Shown here one piece after another: positions 10,988 to 21,039 of a DNA stretch of 64,000 nt. This DNA is from Bryopsis sp. KO-2023. Lineage: Eukaryota > Chlorophyta > Ulvophyceae > Bryopsidales > Bryopsidaceae. Both the position numbers and the translations under genes were made by a program. Below the pieces are notes generated by a model. The model saw nothing but the letters and a program-made list of their open reading frames with translations. It made no database searches and was not told the DNA's origin. The stretch lies in contig BSYQ01000001.1 of NCBI GenBank assembly GCA_030272585.1, positions 1-64,000 on the forward strand. Reading direction: 5' to 3'. Positions within the stretch are counted from its first letter, which is position 1. Every line of letters begins with the position of its first letter.

Positions 10988-12592
10988 GCTGCGAGCATAC
11001 TATGGATCCGATCACGATCTAATCGGTCGTGGATTGATCGGTCCGACCGATTAGATCGTGATCGGGTTTTTCCGATCAGATCGATCGCCGATCAAATCGG
11101 TTTGGCCGATCATCGATGGAGATCGGCCGATCACCAATCTGATCGTCTGACCGATGAAATCGGCCGACTATGAACGGCCGATCACGATCACACCGACCAA
11201 CATCGGCCGATCAAGCGCCGACAGGGCGAGGCGCTTGATCGTGATCGTGGTCGTGATCGGTTGCGCCGTTCAAAGTCGGTTCGCGCCGATTATGATCGGC
11301 GCAAGGCCGATTATGATCGGCCCCTCGTTACGTAGCCGCATCTGGTCATGCTTGGCGCCGGTGGTTACTCACGGTCTGTTCGTACACGGATTCTGTTCCC
11401 ATCAACACCTTATACTGCTTAGGTCACCTCGTGGCCACTCGCGACGTGGAAAATGGTTCGGCATGGAAAGGGAAAAGCGCGCGTTACTGCCCCAAAACAG
11501 CTGCACCGTATCTTCGGACCACAGAGGCGGAGTGGATCTGGAACCGGATCTGCGGAGGGTTTGGGAAGTCGTCCTGAGGGCAGCGTTCCATCCGTGGAGC
11601 AACAGGGCTCAGGGCGAACGTCCGACCCCGAAAACAGTGCGTTACTCCAATTTCTGAGCTGGTGTGTTGCTTTGTTTTCAACCTGGTCACTGGAGGTGAC
11701 TGCCTTGTGCAACTGACTCAGCTAGGGGGGTGGGTGAAGTGTTTGTGCTGCCCTGCAGTGATGGGATCTGGTACAATTCAGACACTGCTGATTGCAGATG
11801 TGAATCCAGATGGTGGGAAGCAGGGTAATACCTGGGTTGATCCGATGTTTGTGACAAATGAAGCTGGAAAGCTGATGCTGTTCAAGGATCAACGTAACAA
11901 GACTGTTGTATCATGCAGAATCTGTGGTGACAACCTTGTATATATCAAGGGTGGCAGGATCCCACTTGTCAACCATGCAGCCAAACATGGTATCAGAAGC
12001 AGCACTGAACTGGACCTGGCTGTTAGTGTTGGCTTCGATGTTTATCGAGCACAAGTTGTAGAGCATGAGGAAAGGAATCAGAAACGGAGCCGACAGGGGG
12101 AAAAGATCATATCGTTTGGGAAGCAAAAAACCCTGACATACGTCTCAAAATGGGGGGCCACTTCCCGGGAGTTCAAACAGTATCGGGACAAGGTGATGTG
12201 CTTTGTGGTCAGTACTGGGGCACCGTTCAGAATCGTGGAAGACGACCACTTTCGCAAACTCTGCAGCCAACTGAACGCATCTGCTCCGGCTCTGTCGGCC
12301 AAATCCATGTCCCATTGTGTTGGTCAGGCTGCCAAGGATCTGAGGAAGAAGTTGCAGGAACTGAATCTGACCAGATTCAGACCCTGTTTTGTTGCTGATG
12401 GGTGGTCCCAGCAACACAAGCACTGGCTTGCCATGGGCGCCGTGTATATCCACCGGGATCTGGAACGGGACATGTTCGAACTGAAGCGGATCAGCCTCGG
12501 CACCTGGGAGATGAACGGAACTGCAACTGCTAAGATGATCTGCCAAAAAATGAACGAAATCAGGAAGGAGTTCAATCTGGATCAGTATCGGG

Positions 12593-13058
12593 CAGAGATA
12601 GGACTTTCCGGTTACGGTACCGTAAACCGTACCGTAACCCCACTCCGGTCACTTACGGTTACGGTAGTTACGGTCCGGACCGGAGTGGTTTTCGTGCTCG
12701 GAACCGGACCACCGTACCACTCCGTACTGCTCCGGTACCGGACCGTACCGACCGTAACCACCGTACCAACCGTAAACCGTAAATAGTAACCCCCGCAGGG
12801 TCCCGAGAACCCAAAGGAACCCAGGGGGATTCGAACCCACGACCTTACAGGCTACAGCCTAACGCTTTAGCACCGAACCACACTACTTCACGATGATTTA
12901 GGGGCTACCGTAGCTATACCGTACCTGTTCCGTACCGTAAAAACAACATATTACTCCGGTTACGGTACGGAGTTACGGCCGTAATACGGAACCGTAACTC
13001 GACCGTAACCGGACCGGACCGTAGCCGGACCAGAATTTTGGCCCAAGTCCTATCTCTG
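12593..13058. mobile_element. hAT-type MITE, family B, copy 2 (inside the hAT transposase)
   Basis: 466 bp, termini CAGAGATAGGACTT / AAGTCCTATCTCTG, exact 8-bp duplication gtatcggg at 12585-12592 and 13059-13066. Nearly identical to copy 1 at 8034-8499. Deleting the MITE plus one duplication rejoins the transposase codons in frame (DQYRA to SIVTD), so the insertion happened into a gene that was still readable there. Confidence 0.95.
12786..12896 (-). other. tRNA-like module in family B MITE copy 2
   Basis: Same module as in copy 1, offset by 4,559 bp: B-box-like GGGTTCGAATCCC at about 12825-12839 and A-box-like TGGTTCGGTGC at 12870-12880 on the minus strand. The two base differences from copy 1 fall in this module (gactac/ggctac and actgaa/accgaa). 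Confidence 0.6.
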
Positions 13059-14639
13059 GTATCGGGCCAGCATAGTCACAGATCATGAGGCCAGGATGGG
13101 TCTCGCTTGCGAGCAGAAGAATCTGTACGACTGGCACGGATGCGGAACCCATCGGATCAACCTCGGTGTCAAGAAAGCCTTCAAGCACGCCCCAACTGAT
13201 CTGAGCAATTTAGTGACCAGGGTACACGACATCTGCAGGACCGTCATGGGTGCCTCCACTCATTGGGAAAAGCTGAAGGAGTTTCAGATCAATCGGGTGG
13301 GGAAAGAACGAGCTGAACAGGAAGCACAACGTGCCCAGGCTGCCCGCCAATTGGTGGCTGATCAGATCGCTTCATCGACGGGTGCCTCAGGGGTAGGCAT
13401 CAGCATGGTTGATCAGACCCTGCCTGTAGATTTAGAGGAGGAGGTTCAGATTGTGGATGCTCCAGAAGAGGAGGCTAATGAGAACGAAGACCTGAGTCAG
13501 GAGCAAGCTGACCAAACAGCACCTGACCGGATGTATTCAAGCGATGAAGAACCTTGTCCCGACGATCTGGATGATGTGGAGGAACCTGCCGACTGCCCTG
13601 GACCTGTTCGGAGATCACAGAAAGTGCTGAGACTGACCTTGGAAGTGGAGACCCGCTGGAATTCAACCTGGTATATGATACATCGGTTTCTGATCCTGAA
13701 ACCTGATTTGATCAAGCTCCTTGAACTCCTTCCCCCCAATACATGCTCAGCTCTGAAGACTGGAGTACCCTGCTGGAATTGTACCACACTCTGAAGGCGT
13801 ACAAGGAAGCCACGAAAGTATTGGAGGCAGAAAAAAAGGTTACGGGCAGTGCCGTTCTGATGCTCATGGCCCGGATCAGTGCTGCGGTAGACGCCATGGT
13901 GTTTCAGGATCAAAATGTGACAGCCTTTCGGGACAAACTCCGCACCTTCATGGACAAGGAATTCGATGACCCCGAATGGCTCCTGGCAGTGGGGTGCATG
14001 CAGCATCTGGATCCGACCCGCCTGGCACTGGACGACCCTGAGCTGACTCGGTATCTGTGGGGATCCCGGGGAGCCTTTCCAAAACTGGTGCACCAATATC
14101 CCAGGCCTGATCAGTGGGTTGCAGATGTGCTGAAGGAGTGCGTGCACCTGATGGAGGAATACCAGGGCAGATCAGAAAACAACCCAACAGTTCCCCCTCA
14201 CCGCGAACGAGGAGATCGAAGGAAAAAAAAGAAAAGTGAGAATCCAGAACGGGACTGGCTGAGTGTGTGTCCTCCTCCTTCTGGTCCGGGCGGTTCTTTG
14301 TCTGAGGAGTGGAACAGATTTTGTGGGGTGAGAAGAGTGATTCAAAGTACTGCATCTGTTCTGGATTGGTGGAGGGTACACCAAATTGTGTTCCCAACAG
14401 TTTCGGCGCTGGCTGCAGAATGCCTCTGCATCCCTGCCTCCAGCGCCTCTGTTGAGCGGATGTTCAGTGTGAATGGACATCAGCTCAACAAGCGCAGGAG
14501 GCAGATGGAGGTGTCCAAAGTGCGGGATCTGACCTTGATCCGGGACAATCTGCATATGCTCAGTCAATGATCTGTTCTGTCCTGTTTTGCCTAGGTTCTT
14601 CTTGGATGGGTGGGTGCTGGGTATACATGTTCTGATATG

Positions 14640-14885
14640 TTCTGCTGACCTGTTTTTTTTTGATATGTTGTGTTTTTTTTGATATGTTGTGTTTTTTTTG
14701 ATATGATGTTTTTTTTTTTATATGATCTGGCCTTTTTTTTTTTTTTGATATGATCTGGCCTGTTTTTTTTTTTGCTATGATCTGGCCTGTTTTTTTTTTT
14801 GCTATGATCTGGCCTGTTTTTTTTTTTGATATGATCTGGCCTGTTTTTTTTTTGGATATGATCTGGCCTGTTTTTTTTGGAGATG
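14640..14885 (+). repeat. T-rich tandem repeat
   Basis: About eight copies of TGATATG(ATCTGGCCTG) followed by runs of 8-14 T. It lies between the convergent transposase and minus-strand gene of the hAT element and could act as a bidirectional 3' end region. The open frames through it are repeat artefacts. Confidence 0.75.
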
Positions 14886-14905
14886 TAAACAAGATTTCAG
14901 AACTT

Positions 14906-15180
14906 CAAAAGTGTCTTAACATTTATGAATCATTTCCAAGTTGGAAATTCCAACCCTTAAGACTCCAAAACACATAACTCAGGGCTGAGCAGCAAATAAT
15001 CAGAAAACATTCTTACACCAAAGCCCATAAGTCCATACAATCCAAAAGTGTCTTAACATTTATGAATCATTTCCAAGTTGGAAATTCCAACCCTTAAGAC
15101 TCCAAAACACATAACTCAGGGCTGAGCAGCAAATAATCAGAAAACATTCTTACACCAAAGCCCATAAGTCCATACAATCC
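14906..15180 (+). repeat. 137-bp tandem duplication
   Basis: The segment starting near caaaagtgtcttaac at 14906 is repeated with a period of 137 bp from 15043, essentially without change, so the duplication is recent. It lies inside the hAT element and has no coding signal. Confidence 0.85.
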
Positions 15181-15942
15181 AAGCACTTGACCACCGAACA
15201 AAACAGAAATGTGGCTCATAAGATCACCATGTTCATTACAACTCCTGTGCACAAAAAAACTGAACAGATCCTCAGAAAAAAAAGCACGGCAGCTCCAGAA
15301 AACAGACGAATCAAAAACAGCGTCAAATTCAAAACCCAATCAGTTGTGAAGGTCCAGATAAGATAAGATCAGGTCAGGTTTGGGGTTCACCATTGGTTGG
15401 GGGGAGGAGATAAGATAAGATCAGATCAGGTTTGGGGTTCACCATTGGCTGGGGGGAGGCTCCTGCTCCTCATGGAGCGGACCACCTGGAAAAACACCTC
15501 TGACCCGATACACGACACTCTTGTCTGCAGGACGGTTCGCAAAATGTACGGGTCCAGTGTCGAGATCACGCCAAACCTGATACACGGATACTGTGCAGAA
15601 ACAATGCTTCTCGGAGCCTGTGGAGGCTGTATGAGTTCTCCAGATACACATTCTGAATAAATTGAAGAAGGTCACTGTTGCTGGCGAAGGTGATGGGGAA
15701 CTGAACCTGATAGTCTGGGAAAAAGGCGTACTCGGTAACGATCTGCATCCGTTCCCTCTGCGCTGATCTGTGCTGCTCCCTGCTCCGATCTGACATGACC
15801 CGGATCATCGTCCTTCCTCTTCTGACCGGGTACCCGTAGTCGTCTTTTTCGCACTGATGCCCATCGAAGTCCATCGGCCAACGGGTCATGTGTTCAGGTC
15901 TGGGGTCTGCAGGCCTGGTTCCGATCGGATCTGCACCACCTC

Positions 15943-16095
15943 CCCATCCTTGGTCACCACCCCCGCCAAACTCTGCACCACCTCCCCATCCTTGGTCACC
16001 ACCCCCGCCAAACTCTGCACCACCTCTCCATCCTTGCTCACCACCCTCGCCAAACTCTGCACCTCCTCTCCATCCTTGCTCACCACCCCCGCCAA
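15943..16095 (-). repeat. 42-bp coding minisatellite (14-residue Gly-rich repeat)
   Basis: About three and a half copies of a 42-bp unit (aaactctgcaccacctcccc...), which on the minus strand encodes the 14-residue Gly/Trp-rich repeat of the accessory gene. Unit length is a multiple of three, so copy-number change keeps frame. Confidence 0.8.
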
Positions 16096-16129
16096 ACTCC
16101 CATCCTGGGCGGGTGGCTCGGGCCAGACC

Positions 16130-16372
16130 AGGTCGGATCATGTTTGGGGGGGGTCCTCAGGCCTGACCAGGTCGGATCATGTTTGGGGGGGGTCCTCGGG
16201 CCTGACCAGGTCGGATCATGTTTGGGGGGGGTCCTCGGGCCTGACCAGGTCGGATCATGTTTGGGGGGGGTCCTCGGGCCTGATCAAGTCGGATCATGTT
16301 TGGGGGGGGTCCTCGGGGCTGACCAGGTCGGATCATGTTTGGGAGGGGTCCTTGGGGCTGACCAGGTGGAGG
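16130..16372 (-). repeat. 39-bp coding minisatellite (13-residue Pro-rich repeat)
   Basis: Six copies of a 39-bp unit (tcggatcatgtttggggggg...). Minus-strand translation is GPPPNMIRPGQAR repeated. The repeats are very similar, so expansion is recent. The copy nearest 16159 carries the CGA-to-TGA stop. Confidence 0.85.
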
Positions 16373-16805
16373 GCCCCTACCACCTACGCAGGTGACTTTA
16401 GGTTCAAGTTCATCAGGTTCAGTCCAGGGGTTGGACATTTCAGGTTCGATCCCCGATCCACTGCCTTCTCCGACTTTTGGTTCATATGCAGTCCACCACT
16501 CTTCACTCTCTGAATATGAATACGGGTTTGTCCATTAGCAACAACAATACCAAAAGCAACATAATGCCTCAGGGGCCACTAATGTTACAAACAACTCCAC
16601 ACCTGTGTCGGCAGGTGCTTTAGGTGCTTCAGGTGCTTCAGGTGCTTTAGGTGCTTTAGGTGCTTCTACTTGCAGGTCCAGTTGGAATGTGCTGCTCAGT
16701 CGCAGATCCTTCAGGTGCATGGCATCCACCTCTTGTCGGATCTGATCCAGATGCCCCAACAGCCCATTTTCCCGGAGCAGTTCTACAGAAAAAAACATGC
16801 AAATA

Positions 16806-17212
16806 TTTTGGGGAAAACAGAAACAGGAAATACAACAACAATTCCAGTTCCTGATCCACAAATTTTTTGGGGAAAACATAAACAGGAAATACAACAACAA
16901 TTCCAGTTCCTGATCCACAAATTTTTTGGGGAAAACAGAAACAGGAAATACAACAACAATTCCAGTTCCTGATCCACAAATTTTTTGGGGAAAACATAAA
17001 CAGGAAATACAACAACAATTCCAGTTCCTGATCCACAAATTTTTTGGGGAAAACAGAAACAGGAAATACAACAACAATTCCAGTTCCTGATCCACAAATT
17101 TTTTGGGGAAAACAGATACAGGAAATACAACAACAATTCCAGTTCCTGATCCACAAATTTTTTGGGGAAAACAGATACAGGAAATACAACAACAATTCCA
17201 GTTCCTGATTCA
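16806..17212 (-). repeat. 59-bp minisatellite filling an intron of the accessory gene
   Basis: Seven near-identical 59-bp units (attttttggggaaaacagaa...) occupy almost all of the 428-bp intron between exons 2 and 3. Because 59 is not a multiple of three, long open frames appear in several frames. These are artefacts of the repeat. The donor (17220) and acceptor (16783) lie just outside the array. Confidence 0.85.
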
Positions 17213-18289
17213 CTTCTCACCAGTTGGAACGCTATAAGGGTAGGCCGGGTCCTGGTTTAGAAGCGTGACATCCCTCGAGCGGACCAGACCGGGTGGTAAC
17301 ACAGTGATTTTGTCGAGAATCCGGTCCACAGCACGCACTGGAGGGCTCATCTCTGCGTGGGCTCGGAGCAGGAACTCGGCGTGGTAGTCGTCACCCAGGG
17401 CGGAGTCCAGAGCACTTGCAGCCCTCAGAAAAGGTCCCTGTCAAAAAAAAACAGATACAGTTAAAACAAACCCTAGAGCGGCTAGCAACAAATTAGCGAC
17501 ATATGCTTACCAATCTGAGACCGAAGTGGAGCCGGAGTGTGAGCAGGTGCAGGTAAATCTGTTCGACATCTTCGTTGCGGATACGAAAGCCGACGGGAAA
17601 GCACAAATCAGGTCTGCGCTCAATCGCTTTCACGTACGACCGCGCTTTCAGGTCAACGGAGGACATTTTAGCAGCGGCCAGCTCAGGCCAGGGGCTCAGT
17701 CTGGTGGTGGCGGGACAAATAACAAAAAAATAAACGCACGAAATAACAAAAGGAACGGAGCGGGTGGTGAAGTCTGCGAGAGCAGGTGGATATATTCGAG
17801 ACCCACGCAGCTACGACACGTCCTGACTAACGCTTGATTTGATCGGCGGTGATGATCGGTTTCATCCCTGGCGGACCGACTACATCGGCAAACCGCATTG
17901 ATGTGACGATCAACCGATCATGATCGGACCTGCACCCGATCAGGCTCGGCCGATCACGATCACACCGTTCAAACACGGCCGATCAAGTGTCGACAGGGTG
18001 GGGTGTTTGATCGTGATCGTGATCGTGAACGGTTTCGCCGATTTAATCGGTGGTCGGTGAACCGATCACGATCACGATCAACATGTGATCGGACGATCAA
18101 GAGCACGATCAACATTTGATCGGCCGATCACGATCACGATCACCGATCAGCCAAAAATGGAAAAAAAAAAAAAAAAACCGATCATTACTAATATCCGTTC
18201 TAGGACGCGGTTATCAAGTCGGATCACTGGTCCGACCTGGTATGACCTTGGTTTTCGAAGATCGATCAGATCCATAGTATGGCTGCGAG

Positions 18290-18580
18290 GGAAAGGGGGT
18301 GGAGCACACTAGGTGCACAGGGTACAGGAGGAGGGCGTAGGAGAACTTAGAATATTGATTACACAAAGAAAGCAATTCAGGTAGTCATCTTTTACCCGGA
18401 TCAGCAGTTGATGAAATCAGGTGGGGCAAGTATCTCACACCCAAAGAGGCTAAACAATCAGTTACCAGCTTACAAGAGATATTGCTCAGCTCAGGCCGGT
18501 ATGATATTCCATGTCTGTGTCAAGATGAGGAAAATTCACATCCCCCAGCTGTCAAAAACTTTTGCTCAGTGTTGAGAGTT
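18290..18580. other. No gene recognised
   Basis: Flank of the hAT element. The exact target duplication ends at 18289. No convincing coding or repeat signal. Confidence 0.4.
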
Positions 18581-18581
18581 C

Positions 18582-18740
18582 CGAATTAAAGACTGGAAGA
18601 TGGTTGTGTATTTTTTCATGTGCAAGGATGAGGGAGTGCACACCAGCAAATATGGGGATTATCATGTAACCTATGATTTTGTCTTCCACCAGGATGGGAA
18701 AATCACAGGATAAGCCACAGACAAGGATGGTTGCTTTGAG
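18582..18740 (+). pseudogene. Possible NTF2/SnoaL-like protein remnant
   Basis: One frame reads WKMVVYFFMCKDEGVHTSK, then YHVTYDFVFHQDGKITG, a stop, then ATDKDGCFE. The alternating aromatic/hydrophobic pattern ending in DGKI-x-G resembles the strand-rich C-terminus of NTF2-like folds. It is short, has an in-frame TAA, and the assignment is weak. Confidence 0.25.
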
Positions 18741-18897
18741 GTATAGTAGACGCCGCTTTATTAACCCCATTCGGGACACGCCTTTTCGGGCTAATAAAGC
18801 AATTGGTTAACAATCCGATGTCCGACATTTCCCCTCTCCCAGACGCGCACGCATTCGAATCAAACTGTAAAAAACTCGTAAAAAGTGGCCTGGCAGT

Positions 18898-19580
18898 CAG
18901 ACCTGGGCCCGACCGGACCGGCAGCGAAAAACCGGTCCGGTCCGGTCCAACCTGTCCATGGACCGGCTGACCTGTCCGGTCCAGCGAAAAAACGCCTGTC
19001 CTTGCAAGACCGGACAGGTTGTGACCTGTCCGGTCCTGTCCACTCCGGTCCAGTCAACCTCGGAAATCTGCAGAAATCTGGACCGGTTTTCTGACAGATT
19101 TTCCGTTTTTAGACAGGTCACACCCACATTTCGCCTTTATTAGACCGGCGATGTGACCTGTCTAAAACCGGAACGACCCTGTCTTGACAGGGTTGTTCTC
19201 CTGTTTTAGACCGGCTCCAGGTCGGTCTGGACAGGTGGGCTGCCTGTCCAGACCGACCTGGAGCCTGTCTAGAACAGGTCGCACAATTAAGCACTTTTAA
19301 CGTGCTAATTGTGTATCAATCGATTGGGAACTGATTCAATGGATTAAAGAACAAAGTATTATTTATTATATGCATTTTTAATGCATGAATGACGTGAGCC
19401 AAGCCCACCAGCCACCGACTAGAGGGAGTCGGTCGACTCAAGGAGGATTCGAACCCGGGTTGGCTAAGCCCGAGTCGAAGGCACTAGTGATAGTGGACCC
19501 CACCACAGGGACGCTCAAAAGGGGGCCGTTATTTTTAAGTACCCGTTAAAAACGGTCCAACGGGTCGGCGCCCAGGTCTG
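18898..19580. mobile_element. hAT-like element, family C, with GACCTGTCC/GGACAGG palindromic arms
   Basis: 683 bp. The left end CAGACCTGGGCCCGACC matches the reverse complement of the right end GGTCGGCGCCCAGGTCTG with one extra base. The left arm is dense in GACCGGACAGG-type repeats, and the right part carries a tRNA-like block. The flanking octamers differ (ctggcagt and ctcgtcac), so no target duplication is present. The two ends may come from different insertions joined by deletion, or the boundaries may be slightly off. Confidence 0.55.
19436..19515 (-). other. tRNA-like block in the family C element
   Basis: On the minus strand CCCGGGTTCGAATCCTCC (19442-19459) is a strong B-box/T-arm match. 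Upstream lies an arm-like CCTTCGACTCGGGCTTAGCC stretch. No clear A box or acceptor stem. Unlike the family A and B modules it lacks the shared G/C-rich tail. Confidence 0.45.
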
Positions 19581-21039
19581 CTCGTCACCTCGTATCAGTC
19601 CCTATCCGAAATTACTTCACCCGGAACCCCGTGCTGGCGCACAATATGTTGCAAAAACAAAGAAACCAACCCCTTTGAACTCAACGAAACCGAACAAGGA
19701 ATAAAATGCCCAAATTTCGTGAGCGATCAATCACGACCACCACACAGTCCGGGTCAAATGCCTTTCATGATCCGCTGGGTTATCCGAAAAAACTAAAATA
19801 TCATCAATCAAATGAATGCAGAATTCGTCCAAAAAATCCCTTAATAATTCGGTAGTAAACTTCTGAAATTCCGGAGGCCCATTACACAGGCCAAATGGTA
19901 AAACCCTCCATTGGAACTGCCCATAACGACAATTAAACGCTGTAACCGGCCTACTTTCTGGGTGCACCGGAACCTGATGAAAACCATGCCTAAGGTCTAG
20001 CTTACTAAAAAGCTTTTTCCCTCTCAACCTATCAAGCATCTCTGGAATATTTGGAAGTGGATAAGTACTTCGCATAGTTTATGCATTCACCCGACGATAA
20101 TCAATGCGAGGTCTCAACGTATTGTCCCCTTTTTTCACGAATAGACATGGTGATCCCCACTCCGAACGAGATGGCTCAATATAGCCCAATTTTGTGTACT
20201 CTTCCAAAGATTCTTTCAGTACCTTTAACTCCCGATCAGTCATCTTGTAAGGACTTCGAAAATGAGCCTTAACACCTGAAACAAGCCGAATCCGATAGAA
20301 TGGTCGCAAAGTCTGGTCAGGATCCGTCGGCGGGCTAGGCATAACTTCACCTTTCCCTATCATCAAATTCTGATATCTAGCCATGATTCTGTCCCTTCTT
20401 TTAACCAATTCAGGAGATAAGTCCTGTGTTGCCTGCAAGGTTCCCCCTAATTCGATATTTTCCAATTCCAACATTTCCTCTAATGTCAAAACATGCAAAT
20501 CAGGTGTCCCATCTGCCACAGAAGATTTCTCTCCTTCCAACACTGAAATTAATCCCCCCATTCCCCCACTCTGGTCCATAAAACCTGTCCACTTTTTGAA
20601 AGAGATAGGACCTAAAGAAAGAGGCCCTGGATCAGTTCCCAGCTGTTCCATAACTTCCAAACCATGTGATCCTGGACTCCATCCACCTAAGGTGGGAATA
20701 ATCACCCTCTCTGTGCCAGCCAAAATCGAAACTCTCTTATCAGGGGTCTGTCCATAGTCTATTCTGCACTGATTATCTTGCAGCCAGGTACCCCCCAAAA
20801 TCAGATCAAATCTGCCTAATGGAAACACTCTGCACTGCAAAGAACCCACAAAATCTCCAAGCCGTAAACTGTCAAAATCCACCATTTGATCACTCACTGT
20901 TGGATCCCCATTTGCCAATCTCACAGATACAGGTGCACAGTCCCTGGTAGAAATTCTGTGACTCACACACCACTCTTCTTTCACAAAATTCTCAGAAGCC
21001 CCTGTATCCAATAATCCCTGAATTTGTTTGCCCTGTAGT

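Larger units (their letters stand above)
11761..14570 (+). pseudogene. hAT-superfamily transposase, interrupted by a MITE and a frameshift
   Basis: hAT transposases cut and paste their element through an RNase-H-like catalytic core split by an all-alpha insertion. Visible here are a BED-like zinc finger (CRICG...NHAAKHG, about 11920-11990), a core segment with FVADGWS (about 12390), a CGTHRINL motif (about 13143-13166) and the C-terminal dimerisation motif IPASSASVERMFS (about 14430-14470). The frame is broken twice. MITE 12593-13058 adds 466 bp, and its removal with one duplication copy restores the frame. A one-base shift lies near the C-run at about 13731-13737. ATG 11761 is my choice of start; an in-frame ATG at 11662 is also open. 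A functional copy elsewhere would be needed to move this element. Confidence 0.88.
15566..17666 (-). pseudogene. Second gene of the hAT element, multi-exon, Gly/Pro-rich repeat protein of unknown function
   Basis: Exons with consistent splice phases are visible on the minus strand: 17666-17511 (ATG, 52 codons), 17437-17221, 16782-16603, and 16509 onward to about 15566. The N-terminal exons encode ordinary globular-looking sequence (for example GFRIRNEDVEQIYLHLL). Exon 3 ends in a short KAPEAP repeat. Exon 4 encodes a 13-residue repeat GPPPNMIRPGQAR and a 14-residue GGGDQGWGGGAEF repeat, then a non-repetitive tail ending HSIRVSGLA. A single change at 16159 turns CGA into TGA inside the last 13-mer, so this copy is truncated. 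Further 3' coding may continue to about 15440 in another frame. I do not recognise the family. Its position inside the inverted repeats suggests an accessory transposon gene. Confidence 0.6.
10996..18281. mobile_element. Complete hAT-type DNA transposon, family A (7,286 bp)
   Basis: Starts CATACTATGGATC and ends GATCCATAGTATG, and is flanked by an exact 8-bp duplication gctgcgag (10988-10995 and 18282-18289). The termini match the 1.1-kb element at 6464-7551. The arms (about 10996-11345 and 17830-18281) are packed with CGATCACGATC-type palindromes, probably transposase-binding sites. Inside are a hAT transposase on the plus strand (11761-14570) and a convergent multi-exon gene on the minus strand (17666 to about 15566), separated by T-rich and tandem repeats. 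Both genes are broken in this copy, and a family B MITE sits in the transposase. Confidence 0.9.

Noticed and set aside
12598-13058. ORFs inside the MITE copies (for example repetitive YGTVNRTVTPL frames)
   Set aside because: They are translations of the ACGGTTACGG arm repeats, identical in both copies and tied to the element, not to a gene.
14560-14977. ORFs reading MIWPVFF or KKTGQII repeats
   Set aside because: Both come from the T-rich tandem repeat at 14640-14885.
16130-17212. Regularly spaced repeats that could be mistaken for a CRISPR array
   Set aside because: The units are head-to-tail with no unique spacers, and the sequence is eukaryotic.
16535-17220. Several overlapping minus-strand ORFs of 145-186 codons rich in VVVFPVSVFPKK and LLLYFLF
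   Set aside because: They are different frames of the same 59-bp minisatellite in an intron. The unit is not a multiple of three and each frame stays open by repetition.
18745-18815. Short inverted repeat gctttattaaccc/gggctaataaagc as a mobile element
   Set aside because: The stem is only 13 bp, no target duplication could be assigned, and no second copy is in the window.
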